Numbered from the stretch's first letter, positions 1-10,653 are shown. The stretch: 64,000 bases of DNA from Salinicola corii (GCF_008298015.1 NZ_VTPX01000001.1:682001-746000), one strand, 5' to 3'. A program made the numbers and translations. The notes: generated by a model from the sequence alone, not told the origin.

Positions 1-1
1 C

Positions 2-766
2 GGCTTGCAGCAGTGGGTTGTCGAAAGGGTCAACTCGCCGTTCGTGGTCAAGGTGATGGAACCTGCTCGGCCACGACGTTATCTCTACTACTTGATGAGC
101 TACGTCGATGGCGAGACATTGACCGAGTGGCTGGGACGACATCCCCAGGCCAGTTTCGAGCAGCGTCTCGAAATCGCGCGCCAATTGGTCAAGGCAGTGC
201 AGGCGCTACACCGACACGACGTACTACACCAGCACATTCACCCTGACAACATCCTGATCGACCGGCATGGTAACCTGCTGCTGACCGATTTCGGGGCTTG
301 CCACAAGCGCGAGGGCGACGCTCAGGGTGAAGCACGTCAACTGGCGCGTCAGGTCGGGCTGACCGAACACAGCGCGCCGGAGTACGCGTTGGACACCGAG
401 GTCGGTCGGCGCAGCGACCAGTATTCATTGGCTTCCACTATCTACTGGATGCTCACCGGTCACTTGCCTTATACCCTCCTGCCCAATCATCTGCGTAGCC
501 ATACCGATCTGGAGCAGATGACCTACCGGCGCGCGCACTTGAGCAATCCGGCGATCAGCGGTGATCTCGACGATGCGCTGCGCCGCTCCCTCGATCCGCT
601 GCGGGCGCTTAGGTTCCGTCGCATCACGGAGCTTGCCTACCATCTTCGCCCAGCTCCGAAAAGCGACGAAGAAAGGCGGCGTCCGTGGCGGGAGCCGGCT
701 AACGTGTGGCAGGCCATCGCCACCGTACTGCTGCTACTGCTGATTCTGTCCTGGTGGTTGAAGTAA
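2..766 (+). CDS. Membrane-anchored Ser/Thr protein kinase-like protein, 3' part
   Basis: The reading frame is open at the left edge, so the gene starts outside the window; the TTG at 5 is not a convincing start. The visible part is a protein-kinase C-lobe followed by a C-terminal hydrophobic anchor (about 15 residues rich in Leu, ending SWWLK). Visible kinase landmarks are a DFG triplet (TDFGA), an APEY motif and a DQYSLASTIYWMLTG helix. The catalytic loop reads HQHIHPDN where active kinases have HRDxKxxN, so both the catalytic Asp and the Lys are His while the Asn is kept. It resembles the kinase half of proteobacterial PP2C-kinase fusion proteins (family knowledge), but the phosphatase half cannot be seen. 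Whether it is active is doubtful. It is separated from the next gene, which runs the other way, by a terminator hairpin. Confidence 0.75.
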   Translation, partial: GLQQWVVERVNSPFVVKVMEPARPRRYLYYLMSYVDGETLTEWLGRHPQASFEQRLEIARQLVKAVQALHRHDVLHQHIHPDNILIDRHGNLLLTDFGACHKREGDAQGEARQLARQVGLTEHSAPEYALDTEVGRRSDQYSLASTIYWMLTGHLPYTLLPNHLRSHTDLEQMTYRRAHLSNPAISGDLDDALRRSLDPLRALRFRRITELAYHLRPAPKSDEERRRPWREPANVWQAIATVLLLLLILSWWLK

Positions 767-817
767 CGCCTCAGACCTCGCAGGGGGTGGCGTTTGAGGC
801 GCCGTGAAAACGGGGCG

Positions 818-850
818 AGAAAAAGAAGAGGGCGCCGCGATGGCGCCCTC
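818..850 (-). terminator. Rho-independent terminator of the itaconate/TRAP operon
   Basis: A perfect 9-bp stem (828-836 with 842-850, GAGGGCGCC/GGCGCCCTC) has a 5-base loop. Read on the minus strand it is followed by TTCTTTTTCTC. It lies 35 bases beyond the dctM stop codon and closes the minus-strand operon. There is no T run on the plus strand, so it probably does not serve the kinase gene. Confidence 0.85.
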
Positions 851-884
851 CATGGTTGCGTCGTATGCGAACTGGTCTCGTCCG

Positions 885-2168
885 CTACGGCATCCCCAGC
901 CAGTTCGGCAAACCGAGTGACAGGAAGGGCACGTAGGTCACCAGCAGCAGGAAGCCGAGCAGCAGGAACAGCCACGGCGTTGCCGCTCGGATCGTGCGCG
1001 TCAACGGCATGCCGGTGACGGCCGAAGCCACGAACAGGTTCAGGCCCACCGGTGGCGTCACCAGGCCGATCTCCATGTTGACCACCATGATGATGCCGAA
1101 GTGGATCGGGTCGATGCCCAATTGGGCGGCGACCGGGAACAGGATCGGGGCCAGGATCAGAATGATCGCCGACGGTTCCATGAACGACCCCGCCGCCAGT
1201 AGCACGATATTCACCACCAGCAGAAAGGTGATCGGCGAGAAACCTTGTTCAACGACCCACGCCGTGATGGTCTGCGGGATCTGCTCCGTGGTCAGGACAT
1301 GGGCGAACAGCATCGCGTTGGCGATGATGAACATCAGCACCACCGACAGCTTGGCGGCGTCGAGCAGCACGCCGGGACACTGCCTGATGGTGATGTCGCG
1401 ATAGACGAACAGCGCGACGAAGCCGGCATAGACCGCGGCCACGGCAGCGGCTTCGGTTGGCGTGAAGAACCCGCCGTAGATGCCGCCCAGCACGATCACG
1501 ATGGTCAGCAGCCCCCAGCTCGCCTTGCGGGCGGTGGCGAGGAACTCGCCGACCGACGGACGCGGCAGGGCTGGCATCTTCTTGATCCGAGCGACGATGT
1601 AGATCGCGACCATCAGGATCAGGCCCAGCAACAGACCGGGTACGATGCCCGCGACGAAGATCTTGCCGACGGAGCTTTCGGTGACCGTGGCGTAGACCAC
1701 CATCACGATGGAGGGCGGGATCAGGATGCCCAGAGTGCCGGCGTTGCAGACGATGCCGGTGGCAAAATCCTTGGTGTAGCCAGATCGCGCCATCCCGGCG
1801 ATGACCACCGAACCGACGGCGGCGACCGTGGCCGGAGATGAACCGGAAAGGGCCGCGAACATCACGCAGGCGAGCACCGAGGCGATCGCCAGGCCGCCGC
1901 GGATGTGGCCGACGCAGGCGTTGGCGAAATTGATCAGGCGTCTCGCCACGCCGCCGCTGGTCATGAAGGCGCCGGCGAGAATGAAGAACGGGATCGCCAG
2001 CAGGGTGTAATGTTCGGAGGTCTCGAACAGCTTGATAGCCAACGAGCTCAGCGAATCCTGGCTGAACAGCATGATGGTCAGCGAGCTGGCGATGCCCAGC
2101 GAAAACGCGATCGGCACGTTGATGAAGAGCAGGCCGAAGAGCACCACGAACAGAAAGGCGATGGTCAT
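885..2168 (-). CDS. dctM: TRAP transporter large permease, DctM family (itaconate/C4-diacid type)
   Basis: At 427 residues this has the usual DctM length, with about a dozen hydrophobic segments. It starts MTIAFLFVVLFGLLFINVPIAF and carries the family's conserved glycine/proline-rich stretches (for example LGILIPPSIVMVVYA near residue 150 and MEIGLVTPPVGLNLFV near residue 365). It is the inner-membrane channel subunit of a sodium-driven tripartite transporter. It follows dctQ with a 4-base overlap, so the two are translationally coupled, and it is the last gene of the operon before the terminator at 818-850. Substrate assignment to itaconate or a related C5 acid is inferred from the upstream catabolic genes and their match to PA0884-PA0886. 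Confidence 0.93.
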   Translation of the reverse strand: MTIAFLFVVLFGLLFINVPIAFSLGIASSLTIMLFSQDSLSSLAIKLFETSEHYTLLAIPFFILAGAFMTSGGVARRLINFANACVGHIRGGLAIASVLACVMFAALSGSSPATVAAVGSVVIAGMARSGYTKDFATGIVCNAGTLGILIPPSIVMVVYATVTESSVGKIFVAGIVPGLLLGLILMVAIYIVARIKKMPALPRPSVGEFLATARKASWGLLTIVIVLGGIYGGFFTPTEAAAVAAVYAGFVALFVYRDITIRQCPGVLLDAAKLSVVLMFIIANAMLFAHVLTTEQIPQTITAWVVEQGFSPITFLLVVNIVLLAAGSFMEPSAIILILAPILFPVAAQLGIDPIHFGIIMVVNMEIGLVTPPVGLNLFVASAVTGMPLTRTIRAATPWLFLLLGFLLLVTYVPFLSLGLPNWLGMP

Positions 2169-2806
2169 GTCGACTTCTCCTCAGTGCCGGCTTCGTCCTG
2201 GAGTTTCAGGGCGTCGGTGGATTCGTTGCTCAGTTCCATGGTGATCTGCCGGCCGCGCAGCATCCGTATCAGCACTTCGATCAGGCGTATCAGCACCAGG
2301 GTGAAACCGATCGGCACGATGATCGTGATGTGCCACTGCAGAACCCCGTACTGGTCGAGGTCCTCGGCACCGATGCCCGCACGCATCAGCGCCATGACCC
2401 AGCTGTAGCTGGAGACGGCGAACAGTGCGGTATAGGCGATACAGATCAGGCAGGTGAGGATGCCCACGCCGCGTCGTGCACGCTCCGGCAGCAGCCTGAC
2501 GAGCAGGTCGACGCCGATGTTGGCGCCGATGCGCACGATGTAGGCGATACCCAGGAAGATCAGCCAGGCGAAGCACGCTTTGGTCAAAGCGATGCTCCAG
2601 GTCATCTCCTGGGCCAGGTCGATGATGAAATCACCGATCGCGAAGAGCGGTGTTTCCGCGAACGGAAACAGGTCCGCCGCATCGTAGAAGACGGTATAGA
2701 GGTTGTTGACCATCACGTAGCTGAAGGTCACCAGGGTCATGAGGGCGAGGAGGAAGGCCACCAGGCCCTCCTCCAGATGCGCCCAGGCACGCAGGAAACG
2801 TGTCAT
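2165..2806 (-). CDS. dctQ: TRAP transporter small permease, DctQ family
   Basis: A 213-residue membrane protein with four hydrophobic segments, near residues 15-40, 75-95, 110-135 and 155-180, as expected for DctQ. It is the small membrane subunit that joins the large permease. The Lys/Glu/Asp-rich cytoplasmic tail ends GTEEKST. The gene sits 11 bases downstream of dctP and overlaps dctM by 4 bases. Confidence 0.9.
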   Translation of the reverse strand: MTRFLRAWAHLEEGLVAFLLALMTLVTFSYVMVNNLYTVFYDAADLFPFAETPLFAIGDFIIDLAQEMTWSIALTKACFAWLIFLGIAYIVRIGANIGVDLLVRLLPERARRGVGILTCLICIAYTALFAVSSYSWVMALMRAGIGAEDLDQYGVLQWHITIIVPIGFTLVLIRLIEVLIRMLRGRQITMELSNESTDALKLQDEAGTEEKST

Positions 2807-2817
2807 GGTCGGCTCGG

Positions 2818-4325
<1,508 letters not shown>

Positions 4326-5150
4326 TCAGTCCCGGTCGGCACTGGCAACGATCCGCTGGGCACGGGCCATGACCGGCGCATCGATCATCTGGCCGTCTAT
4401 CTGGCCGGCCCCGGCGTCCTGCTCGGCGGCCTCGATCACACGTAACGCCCAGGCCAGTTGATCCTCGGTCGGCATGAAGGCAGCGTTGACGACGGCGACC
4501 TGGCGCGGATGGATGCAGAGCATACCGCCGAAGCCCATCGCCACCGCACGCCTGGCGGCGCGGTCGACGATCTCCATATCGCGGAACTCGGGATGCACCG
4601 TATCGATCGGTGGCGCGAGTCCGGACAACCGGGATTGCACCAGCAACTGGTAACGGGCCTGATTCAGCACCCAGTCACCGCCCTCGCTATTCGGCTCGAT
4701 ACCCAGGTCGAGTCCCAGATCCAGGGCACCGAAGCTCAGTTGAACGACGCCTGGCGCCTGGGCGAGCCCGGGCAGCGCCTGCAACCCCCTGGCACTCTCG
4801 ATCAGCGGAATCATCGGATAGCCCAGTGCCTCCACCTGGGCCAGACTTCGGGTGCTTTCCGCTTTGGGAACGACGAGCCCGGCGATACCCGTTTGATCCC
4901 GGCAGAGCGCTAGATCCTCGAGAAAATCAGCGGTGTCCGCGGCGTTGATCCGCACCCAGACGGCGCCCGGCGATGCCGTCTCGAGAAAGTCACCCAACGC
5001 CTGGCGGGCCATCGGTTTCGCTGCTGGCGCGACGGCATCTTCCAGATCCACGATCACGATATCGGCGCCGCTGGCCAGCGCCTTGGGAATGCGCTCGGGC
5101 CGATTGGCAGGAACGAACAGCGCCGAGCGGGGCGGAGTGGGGGAAATCAT
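4326..5150 (-). CDS. ccl: CitE-like (citramalyl-CoA) lyase
   Basis: A 274-residue HpcH/HpaI aldolase/citrate-lyase-beta family protein. Visible motifs are RSALFVPANRPERIPKA at the N-terminus, the DLEDAV metal/substrate loop near residue 37, VRINA, and a conserved Glu in MIPLIESARGL. In the itaconate pathway this enzyme cleaves (S)-citramalyl-CoA into pyruvate and acetyl-CoA. The CitE fold alone would also fit malyl-CoA or methylmalyl-CoA lyases. The specific call rests on the surrounding gene order, which equals PA0878-PA0883. It lies 56 bases downstream of ict. Confidence 0.85.
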   Translation of the reverse strand: MISPTPPRSALFVPANRPERIPKALASGADIVIVDLEDAVAPAAKPMARQALGDFLETASPGAVWVRINAADTADFLEDLALCRDQTGIAGLVVPKAESTRSLAQVEALGYPMIPLIESARGLQALPGLAQAPGVVQLSFGALDLGLDLGIEPNSEGGDWVLNQARYQLLVQSRLSGLAPPIDTVHPEFRDMEIVDRAARRAVAMGFGGMLCIHPRQVAVVNAAFMPTEDQLAWALRVIEAAEQDAGAGQIDGQMIDAPVMARAQRIVASADRD

Positions 5151-5206
5151 GGGCGCTTTTCCTCGCAGGATCGAATGGGATGAAGGGGGCTAGTCGAAGG
5201 ACACGG

Positions 5207-6406
5207 TCAAATCGTACCGGCCTGGCGCAGCGTGTTCACGTCTTCATCGGCATAGCCCAACTGCTTGAGGATGGCCTCGCTGTGCTCGCCGAGTGCAGGG
5301 ACGGCATCCATGCGGGGCTCGTACGCCATGTTGCGTCCGGGCGGCAACGCGGCCGGTACTTGCCCGCCGGGCGTCATCACGTCGCGCCAGCGGTCCCGGG
5401 CCGCCAGTTGCGGATGGTTCCACACGCCGGCCATGTCGTTGACGTGGGCGTTGGCGATCTGGGCGCGATCGAGTCGGGCGATCACCTGCTCCGCCGTGAG
5501 TTCGGCAAAGACCTTGTCGATCAGCGCCCGCAGGGAGGTGCGATTCTCGGAGCGCTTGAAGTTGGCATCGAAGCGTTCGTCCGTGGCCAGCGCCGGTTGT
5601 TCCAGTACCTTGTCGCAGAACAGCTGCCATTCGCGCTCGTTCTGGAGTCCGAGCATCACGGTGCCGCCGTCGCCGGTAGGGAAGGGGCCGTAGGGATAGA
5701 TCGTGGAGTGGGATGCGCCAGCGCGAGGCGGCGGTGTCGCGCCGTCGAAGGCGTAATACATCGGATAGCCCATCCATTCGACCAGGCTCTCCAGCATCGA
5801 GACATCGATGTGCGAGCCTTCGCCGGTCCGTCCGCGAAGCAGCAACGCCGAGAGGATGTTGCTGTAGGCGTACATGCCAGCGGCGATATCGGCGACCGAA
5901 CAACCCGCCTTGGCCATCGCATCCGGTTCGGGGCCGCCGGTCACCGACAGAAACCCCGCCTCGCTCTGGATCAGCAGGTCGTAGGCCTTCTTGGTCTCGT
6001 AGGGGCCGCCTTCTCCGTAACCGGAGATATCGCAAACGATCAATTGGGGAAACCGCGCGTGCAGCGTGTCGAAGCCGAGCCCCATTCGCGCAGCGGCGCC
6101 GGGGGCCAGATTCTGCACCAGCACGTCCGCTTCCGCCAGCAGGTCATCGAGGATCGGTTTGGCAGCCTCGTGCTTGAGGTTGAGCGTAAGGCTCTCCTTC
6201 GATCGGTTGGTCCAGACGAAATGCGAGGAGAGACCGTGTACGCGTTCGTCGTAGCCGCGGGCGAAGTCGCCGACGCCGGGACGCTCGATCTTGATCACCC
6301 GGGCGCCCTGATCGGCGAGCTGTCGCGTGCAGAAGGGCGCGGCGATGGCATGCTCGAGGCTGACCACGGTAATGCCATCCAGGGGGCGAGGGGATTGAGC
6401 AGTCAT
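5207..6406 (-). CDS. ict: Family III CoA-transferase, probable succinyl-CoA:itaconate CoA-transferase
   Basis: A CaiB/BaiF family protein of 399 residues from the ATG at 6406 (start MTAQSPRPLDGITVVSLEHA). That start is preferred over an ATG 14 codons upstream because the family begins at this point and a GGAC-type ribosome-binding site precedes it. Family features are IKIERPGVGDFAR, the catalytic-Asp region KKAYDLLIQSEAGFLSVTG, and the C-terminal YADEDVNTLRQAG. The predicted reaction moves CoA from succinyl-CoA to itaconate. It lies 49 bases downstream of the MmgE/PrpD gene. Confidence 0.85.
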   Translation of the reverse strand: MTAQSPRPLDGITVVSLEHAIAAPFCTRQLADQGARVIKIERPGVGDFARGYDERVHGLSSHFVWTNRSKESLTLNLKHEAAKPILDDLLAEADVLVQNLAPGAAARMGLGFDTLHARFPQLIVCDISGYGEGGPYETKKAYDLLIQSEAGFLSVTGGPEPDAMAKAGCSVADIAAGMYAYSNILSALLLRGRTGEGSHIDVSMLESLVEWMGYPMYYAFDGATPPPRAGASHSTIYPYGPFPTGDGGTVMLGLQNEREWQLFCDKVLEQPALATDERFDANFKRSENRTSLRALIDKVFAELTAEQVIARLDRAQIANAHVNDMAGVWNHPQLAARDRWRDVMTPGGQVPAALPPGRNMAYEPRMDAVPALGEHSEAILKQLGYADEDVNTLRQAGTI

Positions 6407-6455
6407 GACAGGTCCTGTTCGGAAAACGGAAATTCGGCGCTGACCCATCGCCAGA

Positions 6456-7832
6456 TCACAGTAACGGCTCGAGGCGTGTCACCGCCGGCAGATTCCAGGC
6501 GTGGGCGATCAGCCTAGCGACCTCGTCGTCATCGGCGGCTCCGGAGAAGCTGACCAGGCGGCGGAACTTCGCCTCCAGCTCTTCCCGGCTCAGGGTGTTG
6601 CCCGGATCGCCCTTGGGTTCGTCGATGGCGGCGCTCAATCGGCGGCCGTCGCGGGTCGCGACCTCGACTCGTCCCAGCCAGCGTCGGGGATAGGCCCCAT
6701 CCACCTCCGGGTCCAGCACCATGGAGACGCGCTGGCGGAAACTGGCCACTGCCTCGTCTTGCAGGGCGTGATCCCGAAAGCTGGCCAGACTGGCATTGCC
6801 GTGCACGGCGATAAGGCCGAGTACGCTGCCCATCGAGAACTTGGCCTGGTGGATGGTGCGCGGATCGACCACGGGGCCGAGCACGTCGATCGCCGCCTGA
6901 TGGACTCTGGCCGTGACCGTCTCGATGTCGTCGTGGGTGAGAGATTCCCGCTGCATCAGTGCCAGCAGGGCGTCCGCCGCCGGATGCGTATGGCGACAGG
7001 AAGCGTGATATTTGAACGAGGTCTCGGTCAGCGCCCAGCGCTCGCTGAGGCGATCCGTCAGCCGACCGGGGGCGGCATCGGTTGACATCCCGGCCGCCAT
7101 TCCCTGGGGGCCGTCGAGGATATGCCGGGCACCGGTCAGGCCGCTCTGGGTCATGTAGGCGGCCAGGAGCCCGTCCGAGGCGGCCTTGGCCGTGTGCAAC
7201 TGCTTGGAGTCGGCGGCGTCGCGCAGGAATTCCCACAGCCCCGCAGCCTGGGTGCCGGCGTTGCCGAGCAGATTCACGAACCCGTCGGTGTCGAGTTCCA
7301 TCAGCTTGCCGGCCGCCACCGCGGCAGCCAGCGTGCCGGCGGTGCCGGTGGTGTGGAAGATGCGATAGTGCGAGCGGCCGAGGAACTCGCCGATCCGAAT
7401 CCCCGCCTCGTAACCGGCCACGGCGGCGGTGATCATCTCCTCGCCGCTGCTGCCCAGATCCTGGGCGGTCGCCAGCGCGGCGGGGAAGACCACGGTGGCG
7501 GGGTGGAGGACGGAGCTGTTGTGCAGATCATCCTGCTCGACCACGTGCGACGCGGCGGCGTTGACCAGCGCGGCGAAATGCGGCGAGGTCATGCGGCGAT
7601 CGGTCAGTTGCTGACAGCCGCCGTCGCCGGGACCCATGAGCTTGCTGTACTGCTCGAACAAAGGGATCGGCGCATGATCCTTGCCGGCCAGCGCCGAGCC
7701 CAGCCAGTCCAGATAGTAGGCCTGGCAGCGCTCGACGACGTGTCGCGGTATCTGGGCGTAACTGAGTTCAGCCAGGAAGCCTGCCAGTTCACGTGTTGGA
7801 TCACGGGTTTGATCATGGACCAGGTCACTCAT
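6456..7832 (-). CDS. MmgE/PrpD family protein of the itaconate locus
   Basis: 458 residues from the ATG at 7832 (MSDLVHDQTRDPTREL). This start overlaps the stop of the VOC gene by 4 bases (ATGA), so an in-frame extension further upstream is rejected. MmgE/PrpD proteins include 2-methylcitrate dehydratase and cis-aconitate decarboxylase relatives. Typical features are ASHVVEQDDLHNSSVLHPA near residue 75, SFKYHASCRHTHPAADA near residue 270, and a C-terminal segment LSREELEAKF. Its counterpart PA0881 sits in the same place in the P. aeruginosa itaconate operon, where its exact step is not established. A dehydratase/decarboxylase or isomerase role on an itaconate-related acid is inferred. Confidence 0.85.
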   Translation of the reverse strand: MSDLVHDQTRDPTRELAGFLAELSYAQIPRHVVERCQAYYLDWLGSALAGKDHAPIPLFEQYSKLMGPGDGGCQQLTDRRMTSPHFAALVNAAASHVVEQDDLHNSSVLHPATVVFPAALATAQDLGSSGEEMITAAVAGYEAGIRIGEFLGRSHYRIFHTTGTAGTLAAAVAAGKLMELDTDGFVNLLGNAGTQAAGLWEFLRDAADSKQLHTAKAASDGLLAAYMTQSGLTGARHILDGPQGMAAGMSTDAAPGRLTDRLSERWALTETSFKYHASCRHTHPAADALLALMQRESLTHDDIETVTARVHQAAIDVLGPVVDPRTIHQAKFSMGSVLGLIAVHGNASLASFRDHALQDEAVASFRQRVSMVLDPEVDGAYPRRWLGRVEVATRDGRRLSAAIDEPKGDPGNTLSREELEAKFRRLVSFSGAADDDEVARLIAHAWNLPAVTRLEPLL

Positions 7833-8224
7833 CTCGGACGCTCCTCGATTCGATTGGCGATCTCGATCAGGTTGTCGTCGGGGTCGCGAACGTAGACGGA
7901 CCGGATCGGGCCGGTAGCGCCGGTCCGATCCACCGGACCTTCGATGATCGTGATCTCTTCGGCCTCCAGGTGGGTGATCACCTCTTCCAGCGGTGTCTCG
8001 CTCAGAAAGCACAGGTCCGCCGAGCCCGGCGTGGGGCGGTCGGCCTTGGGTTCGAATTCGCGACCGTGACGATGCAGGTTGATCTTCTGCTCGCCGAAGC
8101 CCAGGGCGATCCGGCCTTCGCCGAAGACGACGCGCTCCATGCCGAGGGCGCGGACGTAGAAATCGCAGGTGACGTCGATATCGGCCACCGTCAGCACCAG
8201 GTGGTCCAGTCGTGAGATCTTCAT
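7829..8224 (-). CDS. VOC (glyoxalase/dioxygenase superfamily) protein
   Basis: 131 residues from ATG 8224 (MKISRLDHLVLTVADIDVTCDFY), a textbook single vicinal-oxygen-chelate module. Likely metal ligands are His8 (DHLVL), a His in KINLHRHG, and the C-terminal Glu in DPDDNLIEIANR. The counterpart in P. aeruginosa, PA0880, is annotated as a ring-cleaving-dioxygenase-like protein in the itaconate cluster. The substrate is unknown; an epimerase or lyase role on a CoA or acid intermediate is possible. A much longer frame continues upstream of this start, but it runs through the acyl-CoA dehydrogenase gene and lacks family similarity there. Confidence 0.85.
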   Translation of the reverse strand: MKISRLDHLVLTVADIDVTCDFYVRALGMERVVFGEGRIALGFGEQKINLHRHGREFEPKADRPTPGSADLCFLSETPLEEVITHLEAEEITIIEGPVDRTGATGPIRSVYVRDPDDNLIEIANRIEERPR

Positions 8225-8232
8225 GGGCAACC

Positions 8233-9417
8233 TCAGAACGAGCGTGGCAGGTCGAGCAAATGCTCTGCGACGTAGGAGAGAATCAGGTTGGTGGAGATCG
8301 GGGCGACCTGATAGAGGCGCGTCTCGCGGAACTTGCGCTCGACGTCGTACTCGGTGGCGAAGCCGAAGCCGCCGTGGGTCTGCAGGCAGACATTGGCCGC
8401 TTCCCACGAGGCCTTGGCCGCCAGGTACTTCGCCATGTTGGCGCTGGCCCCGGCCGGCAGGCCCGCATCGAACTCCTGGCAGGCGCGCCAGCGCATCAGA
8501 TCGGCGGCTTCCACCTCGATATGCGCCTCGGCGATGGGGAACTGCACGCCCTGGTTCTGGCCGATCGGGCGATCGAAGACGACGCGCTCGTTGGCGTAAC
8601 GGCTGGCCTTGTCGATGAACCAGCGGCCGTCGCCGATGCACTCCGCCGCGATCAGGGTGCGCTCGGCATTGAGTCCGTCGAGGATGTAGCGGAAGCCCTT
8701 GCCTTCCTCGCCGATCAGGCTGTCCGCCGGCAGTTCGAGGTTGTCGAAGAACAGCTCGTTGGTCTCGTGGCCAACCATGTTGGCGATGGGCTGGACCGTC
8801 ATGCCATTGTCGATTGCCTGATGCAGGTCGACCAGGAAGATCGACATCCCCTCGGACTTGCGCTTGACCTCGGCCAGTGGCGTGGTGCGCGCCAGTAGAA
8901 TCATCAGATCAGAGTGCTGGATGCGCGAGATCCACACCTTCTGGCCATTGATCACGTACTTGTCGCCGCGCTTGACCGCCGTGGTCTTGATCTTGGTGGT
9001 GTCGGTGCCGGTAGTGGGCTCGGTGACGCCCATCGACTGCAGGCGCAATTCGCCGCTGGCGAGCTTGGGCAGGATCTCGGCCTTCTGGGCGGCGCTGCCG
9101 TGCTTGAGCAGCGTCGCCATGTTGTACATCTGGCCGTGGACGAAGCCGGCGTTGCCACCGCAACGATTGACCTCCTCGAGAATCACGCTGGCCTCGGTCA
9201 GGCCCAGGCCGGAGCCGCCGAACTCCTCGGGGATCATCGCACCGAGCCAGCCGGCTTCGGTCAGCTCGGTCACGAACTTCTCGGGGAAGCCCTGGACGTG
9301 GTCGATCTGGCGCCAGTATTCGCCATCGTACTGCTGGCACAAGCTGCGCACGCCGTCGCGGATCGCTTCCAGCGCCTCATGGTCGACAGGGGCTTGATCG
9401 ATAAGGTCGAGACTCAT
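8233..9417 (-). CDS. Acyl-CoA dehydrogenase family protein of the itaconate locus
   Basis: A 394-residue flavoprotein with the acyl-CoA dehydrogenase layout. It has an N-terminal helical domain (GWLGAMIPEEFGGSGLGLTEASVI), a middle beta domain (GVTEPTTGTDTTKIKTTAVKRGDKYVINGQKVWIS) and a C-terminal helical domain with QTHGGFGFATEYDVER. The usual EGT-type catalytic glutamate motif is not obvious near the C-terminus, which reads APISTNLILSYVAEHLL as in a CaiA-like subgroup. The start overlaps the stop of ich by 4 bases. It corresponds to PA0879; its role in C5-acid use is not defined. Confidence 0.88.
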   Translation of the reverse strand: MSLDLIDQAPVDHEALEAIRDGVRSLCQQYDGEYWRQIDHVQGFPEKFVTELTEAGWLGAMIPEEFGGSGLGLTEASVILEEVNRCGGNAGFVHGQMYNMATLLKHGSAAQKAEILPKLASGELRLQSMGVTEPTTGTDTTKIKTTAVKRGDKYVINGQKVWISRIQHSDLMILLARTTPLAEVKRKSEGMSIFLVDLHQAIDNGMTVQPIANMVGHETNELFFDNLELPADSLIGEEGKGFRYILDGLNAERTLIAAECIGDGRWFIDKASRYANERVVFDRPIGQNQGVQFPIAEAHIEVEAADLMRWRACQEFDAGLPAGASANMAKYLAAKASWEAANVCLQTHGGFGFATEYDVERKFRETRLYQVAPISTNLILSYVAEHLLDLPRSF

Positions 9418-10280
9418 GATCGAGACTCCTGATCTTCAGTGTCATTGAATTCAACCGTGGCGCGATGGGCCGGTCCGTCTTCGTTGCCGGCGGTCAGCTC
9501 GGCGATGCCGTGGTCGGTAATCCGGCCGGTGGTCTGAAACGGCTTGTCGGCGATCAACGGGCGCAGGCCGCGGTAGCACATGCTGGTGGGGCGAGCCCGA
9601 GGGTTCGCATCGCAGAACGCCTGCAGTTGCAGCGTCGCGATCAGCGGCCCATGCACCACCAGTCCTGGGTAGCCCTCGGTGTCGGTGACATAGGGCCAGT
9701 CGTAATGGATGCGGTGGCCGTTGAAAGTGACCGCCGAGTAGCGAAACAGCAGCACCGGATCGGGATCGATGGTCTGCGACCAGTCGGCTTCCGGCATCGG
9801 TTCGTCGAGTGACAGCTTGGGCGGGGAAGGCTGGCGGTAGACGATGTCCTGCGACTCGCGGATCGAGACCTCGCCCCGCTGGCGATAGTCGTGCTGCACG
9901 GTCACGAACAGCAGCGAGCCGGTACGGCCCTGCTTTTCCTGAATATCGCTAACGGTGGAGACGCGTTCCGCCTCGATACCCGCCCGCAGTGGGGCCAGAA
10001 ACTCGACGCGCCCGCCGGCCCACATCCGGTTGCGATCATCCGCCGGCGGCAGAAAGCCGCCACGGGTCGGATGGCCATCGCCGCCGAGCTGTGTGCCAGA
10101 CAGGGGATTCTGGAAGAAAGCCCAGTGCCAGAGCGGTGGTAGCGGCTCGCCGGGGGCGGGGCAGGGCTTGTCGAAGGTGGCGGCGACGCGGGATACCAGC
10201 GCGGCGTCGAGTTGATCGACGCACCGTTCCCGGTTGCCGATCCAGCGCTCGAGGGTGTCTTGGGGCAGATTGTCGGGCAT
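9414..10280 (-). CDS. ich: MaoC/HTD2-like itaconyl-CoA hydratase, first gene of the operon
   Basis: 288 residues from the ATG at 10280 (MPDNLPQDTLERWIGNRER). An ATG 46 codons further up is rejected because that extension is unlike the family. The N-terminal half resembles FAS1-like dehydratases (PLPPLWHWAFFQ, TRGGFLPP, NRMWAGGRVEF). The C-terminal half has the hot-dog hydratase signature YSAVTFNGHRIHYDWPYV with Asn/His active-site candidates, then GLVVHGPL. This layout is shared with itaconyl-CoA and mesaconyl-C4-CoA hydratases. Expected reaction: hydration of itaconyl-CoA to citramalyl-CoA, feeding Ccl. The ribosome-binding site is weak. Confidence 0.87.
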   Translation of the reverse strand: MPDNLPQDTLERWIGNRERCVDQLDAALVSRVAATFDKPCPAPGEPLPPLWHWAFFQNPLSGTQLGGDGHPTRGGFLPPADDRNRMWAGGRVEFLAPLRAGIEAERVSTVSDIQEKQGRTGSLLFVTVQHDYRQRGEVSIRESQDIVYRQPSPPKLSLDEPMPEADWSQTIDPDPVLLFRYSAVTFNGHRIHYDWPYVTDTEGYPGLVVHGPLIATLQLQAFCDANPRARPTSMCYRGLRPLIADKPFQTTGRITDHGIAELTAGNEDGPAHRATVEFNDTEDQESRS

Positions 10281-10653
10281 GACGCGATTTACCAATCTGG
10301 GAAGGTATCGCCAGCATGGCCGGACTCGATATCGGAGGAAATCTGTCTTTTGTGGCAGGGGGCTTTGGTTTCGCTGAATACGACTTTGGTCGGCGGTTTC
10401 TGGATGACCTGCGGTCACCTTGGAGTCAGCGCAGCGGATTCAGACAGGGCTTGGCACACGTTCACGCCTGAACCGTCGTCTCATTCTCGAGGGTTTCGTC
10501 TACGCCGCTAGTCTGATATGGCACAATAAAGCCTGGAGAGGGTGTAGTAGTGTCTTGACGGTGGGAAGTCTTTGCAATTTAAATTTTCGCAGTTTCATAT
10601 GCCGCTTCATGTGACACAACCATCTTTAGCAGATTGCACGGTGTAAAGTGGTT
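10281..10653 (-). promoter_or_regulatory. Region upstream of ich; no gene seen
   Basis: These 373 bases separate the itaconate operon from the scrambled effector patch and must hold the ich promoter. In P. aeruginosa a divergent LysR-type regulator gene occupies this position (established knowledge of PA0877). Nothing like it can be read here. A short string ATGGCACAATA (near 10525) recurs upstream of the intact SUMF1 gene (near 13124), which suggests the right-hand part belongs to a duplicated SUMF1 unit. Confidence 0.4.

Noticed and set aside
4973..6517. 514-codon plus-strand frame across ccl and ict
   Set aside because: It runs antisense to two well-supported genes and across their boundary; third-position GC bias explains its openness.
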